Part shown: piece by piece, positions 1-8,035 of the stretch
How the letters are laid out: each line of letters starts with the position of its first letter
Numbering within the stretch: position 1 is the first letter of the stretch
Source: an uncultured Clostridia bacterium
GTDB lineage: Bacteria > Bacillota > Clostridia > Peptostreptococcales > Anaerovoracaceae
Direction of reading: 5' to 3'
NCBI GenBank assembly: GCA_934233735.1
Contig: CAKQGQ010000005.1
Coordinates: forward strand, 1 to 64,000
Length of the DNA stretch: 64,000 bases
Notes under the pieces: model-generated
Told to the model about the DNA's origin: nothing
Databases searched by the model: none
What the model saw: only the letters and a program-made list of their open reading frames with translations
Program-made: the position numbers and the translations under genes

Positions 1-212
1 ACCGAAAGGGTATTATATAAAAAAGCCCGGCACCGTGAACCCGGAAAATTGGCGGTGCCGAGCGGCTAACAACAATACGCCGGCCGTAAAACGAGCGGCA
101 GTTTTGCTGTCTTGAAAAAAGTATACCTAAAACAAGAGCTCTTTTCAAGTATTATCGGCAAAAATGCATCAAGACCGGCAAAAAATGCGATAAAATTGAA
201 AGGAGAAAAAAA
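1..212 (+). promoter_or_regulatory. Structured 5' leader of the secreted protein gene
   Basis: No gene is seen here. The stretch contains a strong hairpin whose arms are CGGCACCG (31-38) and CGGTGCCG (53-60), extended by AGCC/GGCT pairing outside it. A GNRA-like ACC-GAAA-GGGT loop sits at 2-12, and a second, weaker pairing (CTTGAAAA with TTTTCAAG) lies nearer the start codon. This much structure ahead of a surface-protein gene suggests a cis-regulatory RNA, possibly riboswitch-like, but the window cuts its 5' side and I could not match it to a known class. The ribosome binding site AGGAG (201-205) precedes a TTG start. Confidence 0.4.
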
Positions 213-3200
213 TTGAAAGAAAGAAACATAAGTTATTTCAAAAAAACACTCGTCGTGCTGATGGCAATGATTATGGTATTTACCTATATGCCGGGCATGG
301 CGTGGGCGGAAGGCGATTCCAATGTAAATGCTCCGGAGTCAATTACAGTGGAACTTGCAAGCGGGCTTGCGCTGGAAGACGGAACTCTTATTGCAGCAGA
401 AGAGGACGAATTCCAATTTACAGCGAAGGATCAGAATGGGAATAGCGCGGATGTTACATGGAGTGTACCAAGCTATGCGCCCGGTACAATCGACAAAGAA
501 ACGGGAGTATTTAAGGTTACATCGCCACAATCACCCGGAAGCACGAGCTATCTCTATGTTACTGCAACATCGAACGTTGATTCGTCAGTAACGAAACAGC
601 AACAATTCCTGATGAGGGGATACCAATTTTCACCAGGCAATAAAAATTTAACTGCTTCACTCTCTGCGGATGGTCAAAAAGAAACAAGCATTACTTTCTC
701 AGGAGGTGTAGAAGGCCATAACACATGGACCCATACCGCTGATGAAAAAATTGCAAAGCTTGTTCAGGATCCGGGAAAGGGAACTCAGATTAAGTTTATA
801 GCATATCGACCGGGAACCTTTGAGGTAAATGTAAAACTTGATATCGGTAATAACCTTGAAGACACTGCAAACATTACGATTACCGGAGTGGCAGTCGAAG
901 ATGCAGACGGAAAACAGGGGAAGACATATTTGGAAAAAAGCACTAATGAGCCAAATCCTAAGGCACAATTGAAAGCATGGTGTGCGGAGGGGAAAAAGGT
1001 AGCAGCGTGGACAAGTTCTGATGACTCTATTGCGACAGTTGATGCAAACGGATTGGTCACGGCGAATGGATACGGAACAGCACTCATCAGCGCAAAGGAC
1101 GATGATGGCAAGACAGGCGGAATTAAGGTTGTAGTTAGGGATAGCGAAAAACCGTATTTCGAAAATATACAATTCCTGAGTAGTGCAATTAAAGATTATT
1201 CTAACTATAAGTTTAAACCGGAAATTTTAGAGTATGAACTGGAAATTAGCAAGTATTCGACATCTACACTAACTTTGCAAAATACCACTCTGTATGATAC
1301 GGAAAAGTATGAGGCAGTTGCGGTTTATACGGATATTGACGGTGATGCCAAAGAAGTAAGCGTTAATGTTAACAAGATGACATCCCTTCCGGGAATTCCG
1401 TTTGGGACATCGAATATCAAGATTATTCTGTCCGAAAAGAACAGCCCTGAAAAAAAGAGCATATATACTTTCAAGGTAACAAGACCACGCGACACAAGCA
1501 AAGCAATAAAAACTTCCGGCGGCGTTGTATTGGAACCGGAAGGAAGAGCGCTCCTCACAACAAAATATAACGGACAAGCCGAAGGCACTTTGCTTAAAGC
1601 GGATGAAAACGGCACAGTCACATCCGGCACAGGATTTGATACTTCAAATAACGCACGTATCTATCTGCTTCAAGCGAATAAAAAGTTTAAACTTGCATTG
1701 AAAGCAAGTACAGATTATGCACACATCCGATATAGCACGGATGATGGTAAAGCGTGGACAGAACTGCCGCAGGGCGGAGGCAGCACAGAAACAATTACAG
1801 TTTCATCCTCCTCAAATGTTGCCAAGGTGACGATTCAGATTTTAGATGACAAAACCTACACAGACAATCTTGCAGCCGATAAATCCGGGTTCGCAGAGGG
1901 AGAAACAACAACCTATGTGGTTTGGGTTGAGTCGATAAATGCCAATACGGAAGCAGCTGAAATTTTAACTGCTGAATGTGAGGATGGAGATTGGTATCCG
2001 GAATTTAACAGCAATAAGTATAGCTATACTATTACAGTTCCGGCGGAAACGACAGAGAAAAATTTAATTTACACCGTAGGAAAAGATGCAACAGTCACTC
2101 TGAAAAACGTAGAGCAGAAACCGGATTCCGAAGGAAAATATACACTGCCGCTGACAATATCTGCACAGACTTTAACGATTACATCTGCGGACGGAAGCAT
2201 GGTGAATTCCTACAGCTTTAAAATGCTGAAGAGGAAAGCGGGCTGCCCGGATAAAGTCATCGACTACCTGTGCATCGGCAGTCAGTACACAAACGGTGCG
2301 GGTTGGGGAGGATTCGGAATTTCTCCGGAAGCTACCCTTGCAGGAACACTGAAGTCACTCGGTAACTTTGGCGGATATATTACATACTATTACGAAGATG
2401 CAATACAAAATGACCCAAATAACAAGTATGGAATTGACTTCTATGTTTACGGAAACAGTATGGAGACCAATCAAGCCAGCATGGCAGAACCGGGACAGGT
2501 ATATGTTTCAAAGGATAACAAAACATGGTATGCGCTTGCAGGAAGTGAACACTATGAGGATAAAGCAATTTGGGGTTATACCATCACTTACACGAAAGGT
2601 ACAGACGGGAAATCTTACTGGACGGATAATCAGGGCAATAAGATGGTAAAGACTGTAGCGAAAGACTGGCCGTCAGCGCAGCATTATTACTTAAATGATG
2701 TTCCGAATCAAAGCAGTTATTCTTATACCGGGATTGTTCTTAAAAGCCAGGAAGACAACACGATCATGGGAAGCGGAACTAATTCCTCCTTTACAGCAGA
2801 GACGAAATTTGGATATTCAGACTATTATGCAAACGGTACGCAGGGGGCAGATGTAAATCCTTATGTGGAAAAACCGACTCAAAGTAATGGCTTCGATATC
2901 AGCTGGGCAGTAGATGCTGACGGAAATCCTGTTGAACTCGACAGCATTCACTACATTAAGGTTGCCACCGCTTCTAATATTTGGGCAGGTAGCTTTTGCG
3001 AGAAGTCTACAGAGGTAACAGCCGTTATGCGTACTACTCCGCAGAGCGATGCAGTAGGCAAAACAGAAGCGCCGACCAGTATCGTAATTACTGACGGTGC
3101 TTCGAAAAAAGTTATCAAATTAAGCGATAAACAGCAGATTTACAAGCTTGATCTGGACGACATGAAGTATATATCCATTTCTGTGGATGGTGCCGGTGAA

Positions 3201-4838
3201 GCAGACAATATCTATGTAAATAATCAGAGAATTGCAGCGAACGGAGCCGCGGAAGGCATCAAAGTCACGAAAGAAGATGGAGAAAAGCTTGTAAGAGTTA
3301 TCGTCCAAAATGGTGACAAAGAGCCGTTGATTTACCTGTTAAAATTAACAAGTAACGCGAAAAAAAGTGATGATTTAATTGACGGAATTAAAATTATTGC
3401 AGGAGGTACAAGCAGAACTGCGGCAACAAAAGATGGAAAGACCTATACAGCAAGTGTTGGCTACAGAATCAATGAAGTAAGCTTAATTCCAATCGTTGAT
3501 TCGGACACAGCGATACTTATAAACGATGCTGAAAAACAAGAAACATACAAGCTTTCAGAAGGCGTGAATACATTTACGGTAAAAGCAACAAAAGACGGTA
3601 AAGAGCAGATGATTACTTTAAATATTACAAAGGAATCTGCACCTGCAAAGACAGGAAAGATTAATGTATACTTTACCCTTTTAGGCGATAGTATTCATGG
3701 AAGTGACGGGCAGGAACATACGCTGAAAAAAGGCGGACTTGAGACTTGGATTAAGAAGACATCTTATGAAGTTGATGCACCGGCAACAGTGCTGGATGTT
3801 TTTGAAAAAGCACTTGGAAGCAAATATTCTTTCACTAATGACGGAGGCAATTATATCAGTAAAATTAACGGACTTGCAGAGTTCACCAACGGAGAATATT
3901 CCGGGTGGATGTATACTTTGAATGGTACCTATCCTGATTTTGGAGTAGCGGAACAAACTGTGAAAGACGGAGATGCAATCGTATTCCACTATACAGATAA
4001 CTATCATAGCGAAGAGGCATCCGATAGATGGAATAGCGGAAGTGCCGTAGCTCCTGCTGAAGATGTCAAGGAAGTTACTTCCGACGCTAAAGCCGGCACA
4101 ACGACTGCACCAACTGAAGTTAAGGTAAGCGAAAAGACGAATGCAGATGGCAGCAAGACCAAGGTTGCCGAAGTCAAGGTTTCTGCTGACAATCAGAAGG
4201 AAATTCTGAAACAGGCGAAGGAAAAGAAATCAAACGAAATTATCTTGGTTGTTTCCAGCAAGTCCGTTGGCGACGCGACGAGGGCAGATGTAACGCTTGA
4301 TAAGAGCTTCATCGATTCTATCGTTAAAGACACGGATGCAAAACTGACAATCAAGACTCCGTTTGGGGATAAGACTTACACGCAGGAAGAGTTGAAAGCG
4401 ATGTCTGATGCGGCAACGGGCTCCACAGTAACCGTTGCAATCGAAAAGGCAGAGCAGCCGGCTGATGACAATGCAGCGAAGATTGAAAAAGCGAAATCCA
4501 TCGTAAAAGAGATGAAGCTCGTTGCACGTTCCAGCAAGACAGCGAAGAAGAATGTCAAAGCCGTTCTGAAGAACAATGCAAAGGTTAAGGCTTCCATCAA
4601 AGAACTGAAAGAACTCGGCTTCACGGTTAAGTACAGATTCTATCGTTCAACGAAGAAATCCGCTTCTTACAAGTCAGCGGTGACAAAGAAAACTGCAACT
4701 TATACAAATACAGTAGGTAAGAAGGGCACGAAGTACTTCTATAAAGTTCAGGTAAGAGTTTACGACGAAAACGGTAAGCTCGTTGCGAAGACTGCATTGA
4801 AACAATGCAAGTATGCAACTCGCACATGGACAAAATAA
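213..4838 (+). CDS. Large secreted Big2 / DUF4430 / Fn3-like surface protein
   Basis: A secreted protein of 1541 residues, starting at TTG with AGGAG eight bases upstream. The signal peptide has a hydrophobic core (LVVLMAMIMVFTYMP) and a likely cut after AWA near residue 32. A Big2-type immunoglobulin-like domain lies around residues 225-310 (SDDSIATVDANGLVTA). Cadherin-like beta-sandwich modules follow. A central region around 680-960 contains DFYVYGNS and EPGQVYVSKD, seen in some bacterial cell-surface proteins. A DUF4430 (transcobalamin-like C-terminal) domain spans about 1150-1265, and a basic Fn3-like module (FYRSTKKSASYKS, KYFYKVQVRVYDENGKLV) ends the protein. No LPXTG or transmembrane anchor is visible, so retention, if any, must use the basic C-terminal module. 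DUF4430 often binds cobinamide-like ligands or serves as a display domain; ligand binding here is a guess. A terminator follows directly. Confidence 0.8.
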   Translation: MKERNISYFKKTLVVLMAMIMVFTYMPGMAWAEGDSNVNAPESITVELASGLALEDGTLIAAEEDEFQFTAKDQNGNSADVTWSVPSYAPGTIDKETGVFKVTSPQSPGSTSYLYVTATSNVDSSVTKQQQFLMRGYQFSPGNKNLTASLSADGQKETSITFSGGVEGHNTWTHTADEKIAKLVQDPGKGTQIKFIAYRPGTFEVNVKLDIGNNLEDTANITITGVAVEDADGKQGKTYLEKSTNEPNPKAQLKAWCAEGKKVAAWTSSDDSIATVDANGLVTANGYGTALISAKDDDGKTGGIKVVVRDSEKPYFENIQFLSSAIKDYSNYKFKPEILEYELEISKYSTSTLTLQNTTLYDTEKYEAVAVYTDIDGDAKEVSVNVNKMTSLPGIPFGTSNIKIILSEKNSPEKKSIYTFKVTRPRDTSKAIKTSGGVVLEPEGRALLTTKYNGQAEGTLLKADENGTVTSGTGFDTSNNARIYLLQANKKFKLALKASTDYAHIRYSTDDGKAWTELPQGGGSTETITVSSSSNVAKVTIQILDDKTYTDNLAADKSGFAEGETTTYVVWVESINANTEAAEILTAECEDGDWYPEFNSNKYSYTITVPAETTEKNLIYTVGKDATVTLKNVEQKPDSEGKYTLPLTISAQTLTITSADGSMVNSYSFKMLKRKAGCPDKVIDYLCIGSQYTNGAGWGGFGISPEATLAGTLKSLGNFGGYITYYYEDAIQNDPNNKYGIDFYVYGNSMETNQASMAEPGQVYVSKDNKTWYALAGSEHYEDKAIWGYTITYTKGTDGKSYWTDNQGNKMVKTVAKDWPSAQHYYLNDVPNQSSYSYTGIVLKSQEDNTIMGSGTNSSFTAETKFGYSDYYANGTQGADVNPYVEKPTQSNGFDISWAVDADGNPVELDSIHYIKVATASNIWAGSFCEKSTEVTAVMRTTPQSDAVGKTEAPTSIVITDGASKKVIKLSDKQQIYKLDLDDMKYISISVDGAGEADNIYVNNQRIAANGAAEGIKVTKEDGEKLVRVIVQNGDKEPLIYLLKLTSNAKKSDDLIDGIKIIAGGTSRTAATKDGKTYTASVGYRINEVSLIPIVDSDTAILINDAEKQETYKLSEGVNTFTVKATKDGKEQMITLNITKESAPAKTGKINVYFTLLGDSIHGSDGQEHTLKKGGLETWIKKTSYEVDAPATVLDVFEKALGSKYSFTNDGGNYISKINGLAEFTNGEYSGWMYTLNGTYPDFGVAEQTVKDGDAIVFHYTDNYHSEEASDRWNSGSAVAPAEDVKEVTSDAKAGTTTAPTEVKVSEKTNADGSKTKVAEVKVSADNQKEILKQAKEKKSNEIILVVSSKSVGDATRADVTLDKSFIDSIVKDTDAKLTIKTPFGDKTYTQEELKAMSDAATGSTVTVAIEKAEQPADDNAAKIEKAKSIVKEMKLVARSSKTAKKNVKAVLKNNAKVKASIKELKELGFTVKYRFYRSTKKSASYKSAVTKKTATYTNTVGKKGTKYFYKVQVRVYDENGKLVAKTALKQCKYATRTWTK

Positions 4839-4854
4839 CGAATCTTTTTAGTAA

Positions 4855-4888
4855 TCCGCTCGGCAATGCGCCGGGCGGGTTGCTTTTT
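4855..4888 (+). terminator. Rho-independent terminator
   Basis: The arms CCGCTCGGC (4856-4864) and GCCGGGCGG (4870-4878) pair with one G-T wobble around a five-base loop and are followed by a run of five T. It lies 17 bases after the stop codon of the secreted protein gene. Confidence 0.85.
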
Positions 4889-4958
4889 GCAGTTTTAGCA
4901 AAATCACAACCAACGGCTCAGCAGGGGCATGTGATTTTAAACGGTTCATTTTGGGAAA

Positions 4959-5279
4959 TTAGATATCGAAGGACTTTTTTGAGTTTCTGTTCTAAATTTT
5001 TTTTGAAATTTTAGATATTGAAGGAGAAAAGTGAGTTTGTGTTCTAAAAAATTTCCAGAAATACTTTGAAGAAATTCTATTTTATCTTTTATAAAGAAGA
5101 AAATCCCTTTTCTGGGTTTTGCAAAAAATGTACCAAAAGAAAAATTCGACACGATTCGACATTCTTCGACACAATGCGCCACGGAGAATTTAGAACAGAA
5201 ACTTCATTTTTGCATTTGACATCTAAATTCGGGTTTGAAATTTAGAACAGAAAGGCGTTTTGGGGATTAAACATCTAAA
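4959..5279. repeat. Four 38-39 nt repeats in two inverted pairs
   Basis: The non-coding stretch 4889-5391 holds four related units. Units 1 (4959-4996) and 2 (5010-5048) run on the plus strand. Units 3 (5189-5227) and 4 (5241-5279) are in reverse orientation. Each unit begins TTTAGAT (TTAGAT in unit 1) and ends TTCTAAA, so it carries its own TTTAGA/TCTAAA terminal inverted repeat, with a shared inner GTTTCTGTTCTAAA-like end. Within each pair the gap is 13 nt and the period about 52 nt. The centre is AT-rich and carries a triplet of TTCGACA. I recognise no known family; the symmetry suggests a protein-binding array or the ends of a small mobile element. Confidence 0.75.
5145..5171 (+). repeat. 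TTCGACA triplet with 10-bp period
   Basis: TTCGACA occurs at 5145, 5155 and 5165, exactly one helical turn apart, between the two inverted repeat pairs. The phasing would place all three on one face of the DNA, as for iterons or a multimeric regulator. No function is known. Confidence 0.55.
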
Positions 5280-5391
5280 ACGCCGAAAAATCTTAAAGAC
5301 GGGTAAAGTCCGGCACTGCAACTTCCACTGAGGCGAATTGCACACGAAAATAATAGTGAAGAATTGCTTGTAAAAAGATTGCCGAAAAGGC

Positions 5392-5419
5392 TTGCATTTT
5401 ACAGGAAATGCGGTATAAT
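5392..5419 (+). promoter_or_regulatory. Sigma-A type promoter of the pot operon
   Basis: TTGCAT (5392-5397) and TATAAT (5414-5419) are separated by 16 bases. It is the only good promoter ahead of the XRE-cupin and pot genes and lies 190 bases upstream of the first start codon. Confidence 0.75.
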
Positions 5420-5433
5420 AGTCTTGCCTGTTG

Positions 5434-5459
5434 GTTTAGAAATACTAAACTTAAAGTTT
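5434..5459 (+). promoter_or_regulatory. Overlapping palindromes, likely operator
   Basis: GTTTAG (5434-5439), five bases, then CTAAAC (5445-5450) form a perfect inverted repeat. It overlaps a second palindrome, AAACTTAAAGTTT (5447-5459). Both lie 15 to 40 bases after the -10 box, where a bound repressor would block transcription. The XRE-cupin protein encoded next is the obvious candidate ligand-responsive binder; that is inference. Confidence 0.55.
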
Positions 5460-5462
5460 ATT

Positions 5463-5588
5463 ATTCCGAAACGGGCGCAGGCGACGGCGCTCGCACAGAT
5501 GACGACGCGAGACCGCCTCGCCGAGCGGCGGAATCGAAAGTGGGTGGGCGCCGCAGCACGCAGCGGGCGCCATGAGAGCGCCCACGAA
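5463..5588. other. GC-rich leader segment
   Basis: About 125 bases far richer in G and C than the AT-rich DNA just upstream, with repeated GGGCGCC and a closing GTGGG...CCCAC-type complementarity. It lies between the putative operator and the regulator gene, so it is probably transcribed as a folded 5' leader. It shares the core GCACGCAGC with the GC-rich stretch near 16,510, suggesting a small repeat family. No coding function is seen. Confidence 0.4.
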
Positions 5589-5608
5589 AATATAGATGGA
5601 GAAAAATT

Positions 5609-6145
5609 ATGGATATCGGACCGAAGATAAAAGAACTGCGGATGCTCAACGGGCTGACGCAGGAAGAACTGGCAGATCGCAGCGAGCTTTCGAAGGGCTT
5701 TATTTCGCAGCTCGAAAACGATGTGACATCGCCGTCGATTGCGACGCTTGAGGATATTTTGCAGTGCTTGGGAATGACGCTGAGTGAATTTTTTGCGAGG
5801 GAAGAATCGCCGGTGCAGAAGGTCTTCGGGCAGGACGACTATTTTGAGAAGGAAGATGAAGAACTCGGAAACAAGACCGAGTGGATTATACCAAACGCCC
5901 AGAAAAACAGGATGGAGCCGATACGGATTACGCTGAAGGCGGGCGGCAGCACCTACCCGGACAACCCACATGAGGGGGAAGAATTCGGGTATGTTCTGAA
6001 AGGAGAAATCGTCATAAACCTTGGCAAGGAACGCTTGAAAGCCAAGGCGGGGGAATCGTTTTACTACACCCCGGACAAGGAGCACTATATCACATCAAAG
6101 AAAGGAGCGGAAATTTTGTGGGTGAGCGACCCACCGAGTTTCTAA
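5609..6145 (+). CDS. XRE-family regulator with C-terminal cupin
   Basis: A 178-residue DNA-binding regulator. Residues 6-60 form an XRE helix-turn-helix (GLTQEELADRSELSKGFISQLE). Residues about 105-175 form a small beta-barrel cupin (PHEGEEFGYVLKGE, AGESFYYTPDKEHY) that senses a small ligand in this family. The start is ATG with GGAG eight bases upstream. It lies seven bases before potA. XRE-cupin proteins of this kind commonly head polyamine-transport or polyamine-catabolism operons (PuuR-like), so control of the pot genes in response to putrescine or spermidine is the likely role. The palindromes at 5434-5459 are the likely site. The assignment as regulator is firm; the ligand is inferred. 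Confidence 0.88.
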   Translation: MDIGPKIKELRMLNGLTQEELADRSELSKGFISQLENDVTSPSIATLEDILQCLGMTLSEFFAREESPVQKVFGQDDYFEKEDEELGNKTEWIIPNAQKNRMEPIRITLKAGGSTYPDNPHEGEEFGYVLKGEIVINLGKERLKAKAGESFYYTPDKEHYITSKKGAEILWVSDPPSF

Positions 6146-6152
6146 ATGAAAA

Positions 6153-7226
6153 ATGGCATTGATTGAATTGATTGACATTTCGAAATCTTATGACGGCGAG
6201 CTGGTGCTTGACGAATTTAACCTGAAGATTAAGGAAAACGAGTTTATTACGCTGCTGGGACCGTCGGGCTGCGGCAAAACGACGACGCTGCGGATTTTGG
6301 GCGGATTTACGACCCCGGATACGGGCAAGGTTCTCTTTCAGGGAGAGGATATTACGAACCTGGCGGCGAATAAGAGACAGATTAACACGGTCTTTCAGAA
6401 GTACGCGCTTTTTCCGCACATGAATATTGCCGAAAATATCGCTTTCGGCCTGAAAATCAGCGGCAAAAGTCAGGAATATATCAATGATAAAATCAAATAT
6501 GCACTGAAGCTGGTAAATTTGAGCGGCTATGAAAAGCGTTCGGTTGACTCGCTTTCGGGCGGACAGCAGCAGCGAATTGCGATTGCGAGGGCGATTGTAA
6601 ACGAGCCGAGGGTTTTGCTCCTCGATGAGCCGCTTGGCGCGCTGGATTTAAAGCTCAGACAGGAAATGCAGTACGAGCTGATTCGTCTGAAGCACGAACT
6701 GGGAATTACCTTCCTGTATGTTACGCACGACCAGGAGGAAGCGCTGACGATGTCGGATAAGGTGGTTGTAATGAACCAGGGCTATATTCAGCAGATGGGA
6801 ACGCCGGAGGAAATCTACAACGAGCCGGAAAATGCGTTCGTTGCGGACTTTATCGGTGACAGCAATATCATTGACGGCGTGATGATGGAAGACCGCGTGG
6901 TAAAAATCTGCGAGCATATCTTCCCATGCATTGACGAAGGCTTTGGAAAGAAAAAGCCGGTCGATGTGGTGATTCGTCCGGAGGATATCATTATCGGAAA
7001 ACCGGGTGATGGCATCATGGACGGTGTTGTGACATCGAATGTCTTCATCGGCGTACATTATGAAATGTGCATCGAGGCGGGCGGATATGAATGGCTCGCG
7101 CAAAATACGACCAGCTATCCGGTCGGCATGCAGGTTTCCATCAGCGTGACTCCGGAAAACATTCAGATTATGAACAAACCGCAGTCTGAGGACGAAGAGG
7201 CAATTACACTGGAGGATTTTGAATGA
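6153..7226 (+). CDS. potA: Spermidine/putrescine ABC transporter ATPase PotA
   Basis: A 357-residue cytoplasmic ABC ATPase that powers polyamine import with the two permease domains encoded next. Visible motifs are Walker A GPSGCGKTT near residue 36, Q-loop FQKYALFPH, signature LSGGQQQR, Walker B VLLLDEPLGALD and the switch histidine YVTHDQEEA. A C-terminal TOBE domain (VVIRPEDIII) matches the PotA/MalK subclass. Length is normal for the family. The ATG at 6153 lacks a clear Shine-Dalgarno, so translation may depend on coupling to the regulator gene seven bases upstream. The stop overlaps the potB start (ATGA). Confidence 0.93.
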   Translation: MALIELIDISKSYDGELVLDEFNLKIKENEFITLLGPSGCGKTTTLRILGGFTTPDTGKVLFQGEDITNLAANKRQINTVFQKYALFPHMNIAENIAFGLKISGKSQEYINDKIKYALKLVNLSGYEKRSVDSLSGGQQQRIAIARAIVNEPRVLLLDEPLGALDLKLRQEMQYELIRLKHELGITFLYVTHDQEEALTMSDKVVVMNQGYIQQMGTPEEIYNEPENAFVADFIGDSNIIDGVMMEDRVVKICEHIFPCIDEGFGKKKPVDVVIRPEDIIIGKPGDGIMDGVVTSNVFIGVHYEMCIEAGGYEWLAQNTTSYPVGMQVSISVTPENIQIMNKPQSEDEEAITLEDFE

Positions 7227-8035
7227 CAAAGAGATTTTTTTCTGCACCGTTCATAGCGTTTATGATTTGCGGGACGCTGATTCCTGCGTGTGTCATTGCG
7301 TATTACGGGCTGACGGACCGCAGCGGCGCCTTTACGATGGCGAATATCGTTGCAATTGCAAGCGGAGAACACGCGAAGGCGTTGGGGCTTTCGCTTTTGC
7401 TGGCATTTGCGAGTACGGTCATCTGCCTGTTTCTTGCGTTTCCGCTCGGACTGGCGCTGAAAGACAGCAAGCTCGGAAAAAAAGGCTTCATGGTTTTCGT
7501 GTTTATTTTGCCGATGTGGATGAATTTTCTGCTCCGTACGATGGCGTGGCAGGTTTTGCTGGAAAAGAACGGAATTATCAACGGGATGCTCACGGCTGTC
7601 GGGCTTCCGTCTTTGAATATTATCAATACATCCGCGGCAGTCATCCTTGGCATGGTCTACGACTACCTGCCATTCATGATACTGCCGATTTACAATGCGC
7701 TGCTTAAGATTGACAACAGCCTGATTGAGGCTGCATATGACCTGGGAGCGAGCAAGTCGCTCGTTCTGCGCAAAGTCATCGTTCCGCTTTCCATTCCGGG
7801 AGTCGTAAGCGGCGTAACGATGGTTTTCGTGCCGTCACTGACAACCTTTGCGATTTCCAATATGCTCGGCGGAGGAAAGGTGAATTTAATCGGAAACATC
7901 ATCGAGCAGGAATTTACCGCAAGCTCCAACTGGAACCTCGGCTCGGGACTTTCGCTGGTCATGATGATTTTCATCGTCATCAGCATGGCACTTATCGAAA
8001 AATTTGACAGGAACGGGGAGGGCAATATGATATGA
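7223..8035 (+). CDS. potB: Polyamine ABC transporter permease PotB
   Basis: A 270-residue integral membrane permease with about six hydrophobic segments. The cytoplasmic EAA loop (EAAYDLGASKSLVLRKVIVPL) docks onto PotA in this family. It overlaps potA and potC-potD by four bases each (ATGA), showing tight translational coupling. Its order between ATPase and second permease is the standard potABCD layout. The substrate class rests on operon context and family resemblance; spermidine versus putrescine cannot be separated by sight. Confidence 0.9.
   Translation: MTKRFFSAPFIAFMICGTLIPACVIAYYGLTDRSGAFTMANIVAIASGEHAKALGLSLLLAFASTVICLFLAFPLGLALKDSKLGKKGFMVFVFILPMWMNFLLRTMAWQVLLEKNGIINGMLTAVGLPSLNIINTSAAVILGMVYDYLPFMILPIYNALLKIDNSLIEAAYDLGASKSLVLRKVIVPLSIPGVVSGVTMVFVPSLTTFAISNMLGGGKVNLIGNIIEQEFTASSNWNLGSGLSLVMMIFIVISMALIEKFDRNGEGNMI

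Noticed and set aside
4959..5279. CRISPR array
   Set aside because: Only four units, in opposite orientations, with 13-nt gaps and no spacers or cas genes.
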